From Planctomycetia bacterium (GTDB taxonomy: Bacteria; Planctomycetota; Planctomycetia; Pirellulales; JACPPG01), in contig JACPPG010000052.1 of NCBI GenBank assembly GCA_016191115.1, positions 124,001 through 188,000 on the forward strand: a stretch of 64,000 nucleotides of DNA, given 5' to 3'. Made by a program: the position numbers and the translations under genes. Every line of letters begins with the position of its first letter. Within the stretch, counting starts at the first letter, position 1. Below, in pieces: positions 8,148 to 16,367 of the stretch. The notes under the pieces are model-generated. The model saw only the letters and a program-made list of their open reading frames with translations. It made no database searches and was not told the DNA's origin.

Positions 8148-9149
8148 ATGAACGTTCGCCGCACGCTCGCCTCGCTTGTCGCCGCGCCCCTGGTGCCCCT
8201 CGCGCTTGCCGCCGTTCTTGTGGCCGCCGACAAATCGCCTGCCTTTACCGACCCGGCCGACGCCGGTCCCGACTACAAAATACAGGGCGAGTACGTGGGC
8301 GAGTTGCACGGCGACGACGGCGCCGCCAAGGTCGGCGTGCAGATCGTCGCCCTGGGCGAAGGCAAGTTCGACGGCGTGCTATACCCGGGCGGGTTGCCTG
8401 GCGCCGGCTGGGACCAAAGCGCCGGACGGCAGTCGTATGCCGGTGCGATGAAGGACGGCGCGGCCGTCTTCGATGCGGGAGGCACGGTGGGCAAAGCCGC
8501 GGGCGGTGTCCTCACGGTGACGGACGCCGACGGCAAGAAGGTCGGTGAACTGAAGCGCGTCGATCGCCAGAGTTCCACTATGGGGGCCAAGCCGCCCGCC
8601 GGCGCGGTTGTGCTCTTTGACGGCACGACGGCCGACAAGTGGAATGGCGGCCGACTGACCGATGGCGGGCTATTGGCCGCCGGCTGTACGAGCAAGCAGG
8701 AATTCAAAGACTTCCAATTGCACGCGGAGTTTCAGACGCCGTTCATGCCCGCCGCGCGCGGCCAGGGCCGCGGCAACAGCGGCGTCTACTTGCAGAACCG
8801 CTACGAGGTGCAGGTGCTCGACTCATTCGGCCTGGAGGGGAAGGACAACGAGTGCGGCGGCTTCTACTCGATCAAGGCGCCGCGCGAGAACATGTGCTAT
8901 CCGCCGCTCGCCTGGCAGACGTATGATGTAGACTTCACTGCCGCGCGGTTCGACACTGACGGAAAGAAGACCAAGAACGCCGTCGTCACTGTGCGGCACA
9001 ACGGCGTGCCGATCTACGAAAACTTCGAGCTTCCCAAGGTTACGCCCGGCGGAGCGCCGCAGGAGACGCCGGGCGTAGGTCCGCTGCAACTACAGGACCA
9101 CGGCAACCCGGTGCGTTACCGCAACATTTGGGTGGTGGAAAAGAAGTAG
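8148..9149 (+). CDS. DUF1080 (3-keto-disaccharide hydrolase-type) exported protein
   Basis: A 333-residue protein with a signal peptide (about residues 1-27) and an extra N-terminal beta-rich domain (about 40-145, 'YKIQGEYVGELHGDDG'). A C-terminal DUF1080 concanavalin-like domain follows (about 150-333), recognisable from 'AVVLFDGTTADKWNGG', 'GNSGVYLQNRYEVQVLDSFG' and 'GPLQLQDHGNPVRYRNIWV'. Characterised family members cleave 3-keto-glycosides; activity here is an inference. A GAAGGA-type ribosome site lies just upstream of ATG 8148. It follows the ThuA gene closely on the same strand, consistent with a shared carbohydrate role. Confidence 0.92.
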   Translation: MNVRRTLASLVAAPLVPLALAAVLVAADKSPAFTDPADAGPDYKIQGEYVGELHGDDGAAKVGVQIVALGEGKFDGVLYPGGLPGAGWDQSAGRQSYAGAMKDGAAVFDAGGTVGKAAGGVLTVTDADGKKVGELKRVDRQSSTMGAKPPAGAVVLFDGTTADKWNGGRLTDGGLLAAGCTSKQEFKDFQLHAEFQTPFMPAARGQGRGNSGVYLQNRYEVQVLDSFGLEGKDNECGGFYSIKAPRENMCYPPLAWQTYDVDFTAARFDTDGKKTKNAVVTVRHNGVPIYENFELPKVTPGGAPQETPGVGPLQLQDHGNPVRYRNIWVVEKK

Positions 9150-9189
9150 CCGCGGCGGATCGTCGCACGAGGAAGTAGCGAGCGTGTGC

Positions 9190-9206
9190 CATTGGCTCCG
9201 CCAGTG
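9190..9206. repeat. Short hairpin repeat, copy 2
   Basis: CATTGGC-TCC-GCCAGTG, the same motif as 6055-6071 with one arm substitution. It lies 40 bp past the DUF1080 stop codon. Confidence 0.6.
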
Positions 9207-9256
9207 GGCGCTGGGTGCTTCGCATCCCCGCGCCCAACCCGCACGAAAGTCGAGCG

Positions 9257-9430
9257 ATGAAGCGACCAGCCGATGAGGCGCGCGATCGGGCGGCCCACCT
9301 AGCGGAAATCCGCCGCCAGATCGCGGCCGGCACGTACGAGACGCCCGAGCGGCTGAGCGCGGCGGTTGACGCGCTTTTGGAAGACCTTGAGGATCGGGAA
9401 AAATCTGCCGAGACGGGCCACCCGTTTTGA
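9257..9430 (+). CDS. FlgM-like small protein (57 aa)
   Basis: Starting at ATG 9257, the product has the pattern 'LAEIRRQIAAGTYETPERLSAAVDALLEDL', close to the sigma-binding helical region of FlgM anti-sigma factors. Planctomycetes carry short stand-alone FlgM-like proteins; no sigma or flagellar gene is nearby, so the target is unknown. Acidic, soluble and without a signal. The longer frame from 9215 adds only repeat-flank sequence. Confidence 0.65.
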   Translation: MKRPADEARDRAAHLAEIRRQIAAGTYETPERLSAAVDALLEDLEDREKSAETGHPF

Positions 9431-9444
9431 GGCCGCCAAAATGT

Positions 9445-9474
9445 TTGACGCGGCATGGCTTGTGCAGCCATGAT
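9445..9474 (+). promoter_or_regulatory. Candidate promoter TTGACG-18-CATGAT
   Basis: TTGACG at 9445-9450 and CATGAT at 9469-9474 are separated by 18 bp, about 80 bp upstream of the ATG of the Tyr/Pro-repeat gene. Sequence match only. Confidence 0.35.
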
Positions 9475-9551
9475 AGTCGTTGAAACCGGCAGGCTTTCCA
9501 ACGACTGACCACATTCGGCGGACCACAACGAAATCCTCGAGGAGGTTTGTT

Positions 9552-9953
9552 ATGAGACTCGTCATAACGACTGTCGCGGCGCTCCTGTTAGCCGCGTCGG
9601 TGGCCCAGGCGCAGACCGTCGTCTACTACGCCCCGCCGGTCACCACCTACTACAGCGCGCCGGTCACGACGTACTATGCTCCCCCGGTGACGACGTACTA
9701 CAGCCCCCCGGTGACCACGTACTACGCTCCCCCGGTGACGACGGCATACTACGGTGCCCCGGTGACGACGTACTACAGCGCGCCCGTGACTTCCTACTAC
9801 GCGCCAGCCACGGCGTATAGCCCGGTCGTCACGAGCTATTACGCGCCGAGCTCCGTGTACCGACCGGCGGTGGTGGCGCCTTACGGCGCGTACTATCGGC
9901 CGTACGTGCCTGGCCAACCGGTGCGGAACGTGTTCCGCGCGATGTGGTACTAG
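9552..9953 (+). CDS. Exported Tyr/Pro/Val/Thr-repeat protein
   Basis: A strong AGGAGG ribosome site at 9540-9545 precedes ATG 9552, giving 133 residues. A signal peptide (about 1-20, ending 'AQAQ') is followed by about ten short imperfect repeats of the form YY[A/S]PPVTT. The C-terminal region is Tyr/Pro/Val-rich ('VVAPYGAYYRPYVPGQPVRN'). Tyr-rich repeats of this kind suggest a surface, wall or cross-linked structural protein; that role is inferred. No enzymatic motif is present. The gene stands alone. Confidence 0.85.
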   Translation: MRLVITTVAALLLAASVAQAQTVVYYAPPVTTYYSAPVTTYYAPPVTTYYSPPVTTYYAPPVTTAYYGAPVTTYYSAPVTSYYAPATAYSPVVTSYYAPSSVYRPAVVAPYGAYYRPYVPGQPVRNVFRAMWY

Positions 9954-10006
9954 CAGGCCGCGGTGGGCAAATTCGGCCGGCGCCCGATGTCGGCCGATTT
10001 GTGGGA

Positions 10007-10027
10007 CCGCCGGGATAAACCCGGCGG
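10007..10027. repeat. Short perfect palindrome CCGCCGGG-ATAAA-CCCGGCGG
   Basis: An 8-bp perfect stem, 50 bp past the stop codon of the Tyr/Pro-repeat gene. It is the same motif as at 4374-4395. It may also serve as a terminator, although no T-run follows. Confidence 0.65.
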
Positions 10028-10063
10028 CTCGCACACTGGCTGCTAATCCTCGGCTGCCACGCC

Positions 10064-10145
10064 CAGGGCCGTTCACAGATTCAAGCTTGCCGGCGGCGCA
10101 CCGGCGGGAAAGTGGGACAGGCACCGAGACGCAACGTTGGTCCTG
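10064..10145 (+). mobile_element. PME-A copy 3, internally deleted, with a perfect 10-bp target duplication
   Basis: The left terminus and left half of PME-A are intact as far as CAACGTTGGT, then the sequence jumps to the terminal CCTG. Exact 10-bp direct repeats flank it: CTGCCACGCC at 10054-10063 and 10146-10155. The remaining 82 bp are therefore a deletion derivative bounded by both true ends. It lies 55 bp upstream of the DUF1501 start codon. Confidence 0.92.
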
Positions 10146-10200
10146 CTGCCACGCCGCCAAAAACTTGTCGTTCGTTGCGCCGCCGGATACCCTAGCCTGC

Positions 10201-11646
10201 ATGTTGCGCATCAACGGACGAGCGGCCCGGGCGTGCGATGGATTCACGCGGCGGGACATTCTGGAGATCGGTGGGCTCGGGGCCTTGGGCGTGATGTTGC
10301 CCGAGCTGCTGGGCGTGCGCCGCGCCCGGGCGGCCACTTCTTCAACGAGTGCGACTGCGGCGCCAAGGCGCGCGACGCCGGGCAAGGCCCAGGCCTGCAT
10401 CCTCGTCTACCTGTTCGGCGGGCCGAGCCAGATCGACACCTTCGATATGAAGCCGGACGCACCGGCCGATTTTCGCGGCGAGTTCCAGGCGATCGACACC
10501 AACGTGCCCGGCGTCCAGATTTGCGAGCACTTTCCGCTCTTGGCCCGGCAGGTCGATAAACTGGCGATCGTCCGCTCGATGAATCACCTCCATCCGCGGC
10601 ACGGCTACGGTTTGTATTACATGTTCACCGGCCGCGAGCACGCGCGGCCCGATCTCGACGCCGCGCCCTCGGCCGATGATTTCCCCTCGATGGGCGCGGT
10701 CGTGTCCAGGGTCCAGGGAGCGCGGGCCGACTTCCCGCCCGCCGTGACATTGCCGCGTTGGAACCGCTTCCTCGACTTGCCGAACGAATACGCCGGGGAA
10801 GTGGCCGGCTTCCTCGGAAAGACGTTCGACCCGTGGCTGGTGAAGGCCGACAAGTCGGGGACGCAGTTCAACGTCTCGGGCATCGAGTTGGCCGACGGCG
10901 TGACGCTCGAGCGGCTGGCGGCGCGGCGGTCGCTGCTCTCGTCGTTCAATGGCGAGCTGGCGCGGCTGGGCAACCGCGCCGAGCTGGATCAACTCGACGT
11001 CCTGTACCGGCAAGCGTTCTCGATCGTCACCTCTGCCGAGGCACGGCGGGCCTTCGACCTGGAAGAGGAGCCGGCCGGGTTACGAGATCGCTATGGCAGG
11101 CAGCCGTTCGGCCAGGGGATGTTGCTAGCGCGACGGCTGGTCGAGGCCGGCGCCACGCTCGTTTCGGTCAACTGGCACGACGACGGCCGCGATGTGAAGA
11201 GCCCCTTCTGGGACACGCACAAGGACAATTTTACGACGCTCAAGAACGTGCTCATGCCGCCGTTGGACCGCGCGCTCTCGGCGCTCTTGTCCGATCTGGA
11301 CGAGCGGGGGCTGCTCGAGTCGACGCTGGTGGTGGTGATGGGTGAATTCGGCCGCACGCCGCGGATTGGCCGCGTGGTGATGAACACCGCCACGAACAAA
11401 AGCGGCCGCGACCATTGGCCGCACGCCTACTCCGTGCTGTTGGCCGGCGGCGGCGTCCGCGGCGGTCAGGTCTACGGCGCGTCCGACCCGTTGGCGGCGT
11501 TCGTCAAGGATCGCGGCGTTACGCCGCCCGACCTCGTGGCTACCGTGCTCTACGCCTTGGGCATCGATCCGCGCGAGCGAATCGTCGACCGGCAAGGCCG
11601 GCCCCATCCGCTTGCAACGGGGAGACCGGTGGTAGAGCTCATGTAA
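10201..11646 (+). CDS. DUF1501 protein with Tat-type leader
   Basis: A 481-residue DUF1501 protein. This planctomycete-expanded family has an alkaline-phosphatase/sulfatase-like fold, and its function is unknown. The N-terminus carries a twin-arginine leader ('FTRRDILEIGGLGALGVML'). Family landmarks include 'CILVYLFGGPSQIDTFDMKPDAP', 'LAIVRSMNHLHPRHGYGLYYMFTG', 'VVVMGEFGRTPRIG' and 'GRDHWPHAYSVLLAGGGVRGG'. ATG 10201 was chosen because the upstream frame is encoded by the PME-A remnant. No DUF1549/1553 partner is adjacent, unlike the second DUF1501 gene at 38919. Confidence 0.93.
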   Translation: MLRINGRAARACDGFTRRDILEIGGLGALGVMLPELLGVRRARAATSSTSATAAPRRATPGKAQACILVYLFGGPSQIDTFDMKPDAPADFRGEFQAIDTNVPGVQICEHFPLLARQVDKLAIVRSMNHLHPRHGYGLYYMFTGREHARPDLDAAPSADDFPSMGAVVSRVQGARADFPPAVTLPRWNRFLDLPNEYAGEVAGFLGKTFDPWLVKADKSGTQFNVSGIELADGVTLERLAARRSLLSSFNGELARLGNRAELDQLDVLYRQAFSIVTSAEARRAFDLEEEPAGLRDRYGRQPFGQGMLLARRLVEAGATLVSVNWHDDGRDVKSPFWDTHKDNFTTLKNVLMPPLDRALSALLSDLDERGLLESTLVVVMGEFGRTPRIGRVVMNTATNKSGRDHWPHAYSVLLAGGGVRGGQVYGASDPLAAFVKDRGVTPPDLVATVLYALGIDPRERIVDRQGRPHPLATGRPVVELM

Positions 11647-11690
11647 CGCGGTTTGCGGCCGCGGACTCAGCACGGAATGGTGAATACGCC

Positions 11691-12143
11691 TTACGCCTCA
11701 AACGTGCGTCGCTCCAGCGTTTCGATCGCCTTGCGCATGTCATCCGGCACGGGGTGTGGCTTGCCGGAGTGGTAGTCGAACACCACCATCGTCGACTCCG
11801 CCTCGGCGACCAGGGCGTTCTGCGCCAGGCTCGCAACCGCGTGCAGCATCGTCAGGCTGCTGCGGCCAATCCGCGAGATGCGGGCCCCCACGCGGATCGT
11901 GTCCGGAAAGTTAAGCTGCCGGCGGAAATCGCACTTGATCGAGGCCAGGATCGGGCCCACGTGCTCGCCACCACGGCGATCCGACAGCCCGATGCGGCCG
12001 AAATAAGCGATCCGCGCCGACTCGCACCAGCGGAAGTACACCACGTTGTTGACGTGCTGCATCGCGTCCTGATCCCCCCAGGCCACGGCCGAAGTCAACA
12101 CAAGGGGGAACTCGGCCAACAGGTCCGATCCGGCGTTGTCCAT
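11691..12143 (-). CDS. Hotdog-fold acyl-CoA thioesterase (YbgC/FadM-like)
   Basis: A 150-residue 4HBT-type thioesterase. The active-site region 'AWGDQDAMQHVNNVVYFRWCESAR' (residues 21-44) carries the expected Asp and the conserved 'HVNN'. It probably hydrolyses acyl-CoA or acyl-ACP in the cytoplasm. ATG 12143 gives the family's normal length. The same frame stays open upstream to 12731 only because the intervening palindrome and PME-A copy lack stops in that frame, so the long version should not be annotated. It is convergent with the DUF1501 gene (44-bp gap). Confidence 0.9.
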   Translation of the reverse strand: MDNAGSDLLAEFPLVLTSAVAWGDQDAMQHVNNVVYFRWCESARIAYFGRIGLSDRRGGEHVGPILASIKCDFRRQLNFPDTIRVGARISRIGRSSLTMLHAVASLAQNALVAEAESTMVVFDYHSGKPHPVPDDMRKAIETLERRTFEA

Positions 12144-12251
12144 GCGAGCGACTTTCCGACGGGTAGAGGGTGATACTGGCCGCGTCCCGTCTGTTCTATC
12201 GCGCGACCAGCCGCTTCGCCACCGACTCGGAAGCGCCACAGAAGAGAGAGA

Positions 12252-12389
12252 ATGAACCGCCAAGGGCGCCGAGAACGCCAAGATAGGACTTCGGTCCAGA
12301 GCATCCTGCGCAAAAGTCCCGCGCCGAGCCGCCCGCTCGCTGCTCGAGTTCCCGTCGTCTTGGCGTCCTGTGCGCCTTGGCGGTTCAAT
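12252..12389. repeat. Large inverted repeat of the 'GAACCGCCAAGG' type
   Basis: The left arm (GAACCGCCAAGGGCGCC then GAGAACGCCAAGA) at about 12252-12282 mirrors the right arm at about 12357-12389 (GTCTTGGCGTCC, then GCGCCTTGGCGGTTCAA). The ~75-bp loop has no gene. It sits directly beside a PME-A copy, upstream of the thioesterase start. Confidence 0.8.
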
Positions 12390-12397
12390 CCTGTTCG

Positions 12398-12537
12398 CAG
12401 GGCCGTTCACAGATTCAAGCTTGCCGGCGGCGCACCGGCGGGAAAGTGGGACAGGCACCGAGACGCAGCGTTGGTATGAAAGGGCTTGCGCTGTTTGTGC
12501 TCGGAGCCAGTCCCATTTTCCCGCCTCGCCATTTTGA
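12398..12537 (+). mobile_element. PME-A copy 4, right end missing
   Basis: The left terminus and central hairpin are intact. Similarity ends at CGCCATTTTGA, as in copies at 1984, 43302 and 53026. There is no flanking duplication. It ends 36 bp before the ATG of the PHP-domain gene. Confidence 0.85.
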
Positions 12538-12573
12538 GAAACCGCCCGCCCAGACGCCTGGAGCCAACGATCC

Positions 12574-13881
12574 ATGCACGCACTCCGCTCGCCGCTTAGC
12601 CTGCTATTGGTTGCCGCCCTCTCCTCGCTCGCGTCCGCCGATGCCATCGAGCGCATGAACCCCGAGCGATTGCGGGCGACGCACGAGCGCGTCGAGGCGC
12701 TCAAGCGCGAGCGGGTGCCCGTCGAGCTCAAAGGCGGCTACGAAGACTATCGCGCGCTTTTGCACGTGCATTCGGCCTTTTCGCATGATAGCCGCGGGAC
12801 GCTCGAAGAGATCGTTCCTGCCGCCAAGGCCACCGGCGTCCGCGTCATCATGTTCAGCGAGCATCCCGCCAACCACTACGACTACTTCAAGGACGGTCAC
12901 AATGGCGTGGTCGACGGGGTGCTCTTGATTCCGGGCGCCGAGACGGGCGGCTATCTGGCCTATCCCACGCGCAGCATCCAGGGCGAGAAGACCGGCTCGC
13001 CGCAGGAATTCTCCGACCTCGTGCGGCGCGACGACGGCCTGATCTTCCTGTGCCACCTCGAAGAGCGGATGGACTGGGACATCGCCGGCCTCACCGGCAG
13101 CGAAATCTACAACACGCACGCCGACTTCAAGGACGAGGTGAAGTTCCTGGGCGCGCTGCGGACGCCGCTGGGAATGCTGGGACTGGTGCCGGCGGTGAAG
13201 CAGTATCCGCAGGAAGTGTTCGCGGCTCTAGAGGACTACCCGACGGATTACCTGAAGAAGTTCGACGAGATGTGCCAAAAGGCGCGGCACACCGGCGTAT
13301 CGGCCAACGACGCGCACCACAACCAGGCGTATCGCGGCCGCCTGACCGACGAGGGGAAGGTGCAGCTCGAGGATGCGCTGGGGAAGAAGCTTTTGTCGCT
13401 CGATCCCGAAAAGCTGGCCCTTATCAAACCCCTGGTGGCCGGCAAGAAGGCGGGGGACATGGTGTTCGAGCTCGACCTCGACCCGTACGAGCGGAGTTTC
13501 CGCCACGTGAGCACGCACCTATTGATGAAGGAGCTCACGCGCGACGCCGTGTGGGACGCGCTCAAGGCGGGCCGCGCCTACGTGGCTTTCGACTGGATGG
13601 CCGACCCGACGGGCTTCGTGTTCCGCGCCGACCGCGGCGACGAGTCGTGGCCGATCGGCGGCGAGATACCGGGCGCCGCCGACGTGCGGCTGCGCGCCGC
13701 CGCGCCGCTGTCGGGCACGTTCAAGCTGATTCGAAACGGACGAGTGACGCTTGAGCGGGAGGGCACGTCGCTCGACAGCACAATCACCGAGCCCGGCGTC
13801 TATCGCGTCGAGGTATGGCTCAACATGGCGGGCGAGCCACGGCCGTGGATCTTGTCGAATCCGATTTATGTGCGGGAATGA
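12574..13881 (+). CDS. Exported PHP-domain metal-dependent phosphoesterase-like protein
   Basis: A 435-residue protein with a signal peptide (about 1-23) and a PHP (polymerase/histidinol-phosphatase) domain. Metal-binding motif I is 'LLHVHSAFSHDSRGT' (His64, His66, His71). Further motifs are 'VIMFSEHPANHYD', 'IPGAETGGY', 'FLCHLEER' and 'GVSANDAHHNQ'. It presumably hydrolyses phosphoesters in the periplasm; the substrate is unknown. The C-terminal ~100 residues look like a beta-sandwich ('ADVRLRAAAPLSGTFKLIRNGR'). Its start is very close to a truncated PME-A, so its 5' region may include element sequence. Confidence 0.88.
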   Translation: MHALRSPLSLLLVAALSSLASADAIERMNPERLRATHERVEALKRERVPVELKGGYEDYRALLHVHSAFSHDSRGTLEEIVPAAKATGVRVIMFSEHPANHYDYFKDGHNGVVDGVLLIPGAETGGYLAYPTRSIQGEKTGSPQEFSDLVRRDDGLIFLCHLEERMDWDIAGLTGSEIYNTHADFKDEVKFLGALRTPLGMLGLVPAVKQYPQEVFAALEDYPTDYLKKFDEMCQKARHTGVSANDAHHNQAYRGRLTDEGKVQLEDALGKKLLSLDPEKLALIKPLVAGKKAGDMVFELDLDPYERSFRHVSTHLLMKELTRDAVWDALKAGRAYVAFDWMADPTGFVFRADRGDESWPIGGEIPGAADVRLRAAAPLSGTFKLIRNGRVTLEREGTSLDSTITEPGVYRVEVWLNMAGEPRPWILSNPIYVRE

Positions 13882-13966
13882 AAATAACCGTTTAGCGGCC
13901 GCGGCCACGCGGCGTTAGCCGAGAAACGGCGAGCGGCGTAGTCACCACAAGAGAGAGGGCGCAGCC

Positions 13967-15601
13967 ATGTTCAATTCAAGAGCGAGCGTGCGAGCAGCGA
14001 CGATCGCGGCGATGCTTCTGTCAATGACGTCGGCTGCCGCGCAAGCAGCCGAGCCATTGGATCTGTCGTACATCAGCTCCGACGCGGTAGCGGCCGTGGT
14101 ACTCGCCCCGCGCCGCGTGCTCACGTCGCCGGATTTGGAGATGCTGCCGATCGAAGTGCTGGTCGCGGCCGGCAAGGAGTATTTCGGCATCGATCCGACG
14201 GAAATCGAGCAGGCCATCGGCATCCTTAGCCTGACAGGGATCGCCCAGGGCGAGCCGGGCGTGGGCGCCATCCTGCGCTTCGCGAAGCCGTATGACCGCG
14301 ACGCGGTAGTCGCGCGGCTGGGACAAGCAGCGCGCGAGACGACGTACGCCGGCAAGAAGTACTGGCAGGCGACGATGCCCGGCGGCATTAGTTTCCACAT
14401 GCCGGGCGATCGCACGCTGGTGCTGGCGACCGACGCGCAGATGCGGAACATGCTCTTCGCCGAAGCCGAGAAGGTCGATACGCAGCTTATCAAGCTATTG
14501 AAGCAGGTCGACACGTCAAAAAGCGCCGTGGCGGTGCTCGACTTTGCCAAAGTGCGGCCGCTGGTGATGCTGGGGCTGCAGAATCTGCCGCCCTTGCCTG
14601 AGCCATTCCAACCGTTTCTGAAAGTCCCCGAGCTGGTCAAATGGATCGAGGTCTCTCTGGACCTCCAGGGCGGCATGCGACTCGAGGTGACGATCAGCGC
14701 CAACGACGCGGCCGCGGCCGCCGAATTAAAGAAATTGGCCGAACAAGCCAAGCAAATGGCCCGCCAGTTCGCCGACACGCAGCTTGCGGACGCCTTTCCC
14801 ACCGGCGACGACGCCACCCAGAAGGCCATGGCCCAATACATGCGCCGCATCGTCAACAAGCTGATTGACGCGGTCGACGTCCGCGTCACGGAGGATCGCT
14901 TGAACGTGGTCTTGCTCAATGGCGCGCCTTCGGTGGCTACCACGGGCATCGCGGTGGGACTGCTGTTGCCGGCCGTACAAGCCGCCCGCGAGGCGGCCCG
15001 CCGCGCCCAGTCGTCGAACAATTTGAAGCAGGTCGGCCTGGCCATGCACAACTCCGTCGCCACCGACGGACGGTTTCCGCCCAGGGCGATCTTCGGCAAA
15101 GATGGAAAGGCGCTCTTGAGTTGGCGCGTGGCTATGTTGCCATATATGGAGGGAGAGGAAGGGCAGGCGGTCTACAAGGAGTTCCATCTCGATGAGCCGT
15201 GGGACAGCGAGCACAACAAGAAGCTCATCGAGCGCATGCCCGCGGTCTACGCCAATCCGAATTTGAACCTGCCGGGCAAGACGAACCTTTTGGCCGTGGT
15301 CGGCGAGGGGACGATATTCAGCGGCGAGAAGGGGCGCCGCGTTCAGGAAATCACCGACGGCTTGTCGAACACGATCATGGTCGTCGAGGCGGACGCCGAT
15401 CGCGCGGTCGTGTGGACCCAGCCGGAGGACCTGAAGTACGACGCGAAGCGGCCGATGGCCGGCCTGGGCGGGTTACGCCCCGGAGGCTTTCAGGCGTTAC
15501 TGGCCGATGGCAGCGTCCGCATGATCGCGCAGTCGATCGACGCGGACGTTTTGCGCGCGCTGATGACGTACGCGGGGGGCGAACCCGCCGCCGTGCCTTA
15601 G
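13967..15601 (+). CDS. Exported DUF1559-like protein with a novel N-terminal domain
   Basis: A 544-residue protein. The C-terminal ~210 residues match the planctomycete DUF1559 (SBP_bac_10) family: '[20 protein letters not shown]' followed by [10 protein letters not shown], then '[16 protein letters not shown]', '[12 protein letters not shown]' and '[15 protein letters not shown]'. Typical members start with a type IV prepilin leader just before this block. Here there is instead an ordinary signal peptide (1-27) and a ~320-residue domain of unknown function, leaving only a short hydrophobic remnant ('[11 protein letters not shown]'). It is likely exported; whether it assembles into a pilus-like structure is doubtful. 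Confidence 0.88.
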   Translation: MFNSRASVRAATIAAMLLSMTSAAAQAAEPLDLSYISSDAVAAVVLAPRRVLTSPDLEMLPIEVLVAAGKEYFGIDPTEIEQAIGILSLTGIAQGEPGVGAILRFAKPYDRDAVVARLGQAARETTYAGKKYWQATMPGGISFHMPGDRTLVLATDAQMRNMLFAEAEKVDTQLIKLLKQVDTSKSAVAVLDFAKVRPLVMLGLQNLPPLPEPFQPFLKVPELVKWIEVSLDLQGGMRLEVTISANDAAAAAELKKLAEQAKQMARQFADTQLADAFPTGDDATQKAMAQYMRRIVNKLIDAVDVRVTEDRLNVVLLNGAPSVATTGIAVGLLLPAVQAAREAARRAQSSNNLKQVGLAMHNSVATDGRFPPRAIFGKDGKALLSWRVAMLPYMEGEEGQAVYKEFHLDEPWDSEHNKKLIERMPAVYANPNLNLPGKTNLLAVVGEGTIFSGEKGRRVQEITDGLSNTIMVVEADADRAVVWTQPEDLKYDAKRPMAGLGGLRPGGFQALLADGSVRMIAQSIDADVLRALMTYAGGEPAAVP

Positions 15602-15629
15602 GGAGCGAGCGCTTGCCGATGAGGGCGTT

Positions 15630-15914
15630 CTACCGCGCCATCGTGCTCTGCCCCGACGCCGTCGAAGCCGCCGGTATGCTGGACGACGGCACCGATGTGA
15701 CGGGCGCCGGATAGGTCGCCCCAGCGCCGCCGCCCGCCGGATACGTGGCGGGGGCGGAGTAGGTCGCGGGGCCCGAGTAACTCGCCGGGGCCGGATAGCC
15801 CGCCGCCGGCCCGGCGTAGGCGCCACCGCTACCCCAACCACAGGGGCACGAGCATCCCTGCGACGCAGCCGCGGCGATCGCGACGAACACGGAAATCCAT
15901 TTCCACTGGTTCAT
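15630..15914 (-). CDS. Small Ala/Pro/Tyr-rich lipoprotein
   Basis: 94 residues. AGGAG lies 7 nt before ATG 15914; the alternative ATG 15920 is only 1 nt from it and is unlikely. The signal peptide ends in a lipobox-like 'AAASQGC', followed by 'SCPCGWGSGG'. The body is low-complexity, with repeats of the form 'Y[P/S]A PA' ('AGYPAPASYSGPATYSAPATY'). It is compositionally related to the Tyr/Pro-repeat protein at 9552. Probably a surface lipoprotein; no function known. Confidence 0.75.
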   Translation of the reverse strand: MNQWKWISVFVAIAAAASQGCSCPCGWGSGGAYAGPAAGYPAPASYSGPATYSAPATYPAGGGAGATYPAPVTSVPSSSIPAASTASGQSTMAR

Positions 15915-16084
15915 TGTCATGCTCCTGGAATGAGCGAAGTGTTTTGGCCAGGCGGGCGCGCGAAACGAACAAAGGGCGCCGCCAATTCGTGCAGCCACTA
16001 GATCGCCAGAGGGGACCACTCGGTCGAAGGGAGCGGGACGGTAGAGAGTTTGCCGCGGCCGGTCAAGGCGAACCGGCGCGCAAC

Positions 16085-16208
16085 CAGGAGAACTGCAAAA
16101 TCCTGGGAGAGGGGGTCAGGCACATTTTTCGGCCGAAGGTCCGTCGGAAGGATTGAAGACCGCGTGTGCCGAAAAATGAGCCAGACCCCGGACTTTGCAG
16201 TTCTCCTG
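16085..16208. mobile_element. PME-B copy 1, with a perfect 10-bp target duplication
   Basis: A 124-bp near-palindrome with termini CAGGAGAACTGCAAA and its exact reverse complement. It has inner arms GGGGTCAGGCAC with ATTTTTCGGC, mirrored by GCCGAAAAAT with GAGCCAGACCCC. It is flanked by GGCGCGCAAC at 16075-16084 and again at 16209-16218, which proves insertion. It lies in the 453-bp gap between the lipoprotein and DUF3467 genes, which otherwise holds only the palindrome at 16285-16350. Confidence 0.95.
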
Positions 16209-16284
16209 GGCGCGCAACGGAGGCGCGCGTGCTAGCACGGGAGCATCCGCGACGCCGTTAGCCGGCATCCGCCTCGCATTTTGT

Positions 16285-16350
16285 ATCCGCAGATGACGCA
16301 GATTTCGCAGATTAGAGACTTTCTGCGCCAATCTGTGAAATCCGCGGATG
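16285..16350. repeat. Palindrome of the 'GATGACGCAGATTTCGCAGAT' type
   Basis: ATCCGCAGATGACGCAGATT runs on into TCGCAGATT at 16285-16313. It is mirrored imperfectly by AATCTGTGAAATCCGCGGAT at 16330-16349. A half-site of the same family lies at 19799-19830. The element sits 18 bp past the DUF3467 stop codon. Confidence 0.75.
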
Positions 16351-16367
16351 CTTCGAGCGAAGCGCCG

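Noticed and set aside
11691..12731. A 346-residue version of the thioesterase
   Set aside because: The extra 196 residues come from a palindrome, a PME-A element and the opposite strand of the PHP gene; the hotdog domain begins at 12143.
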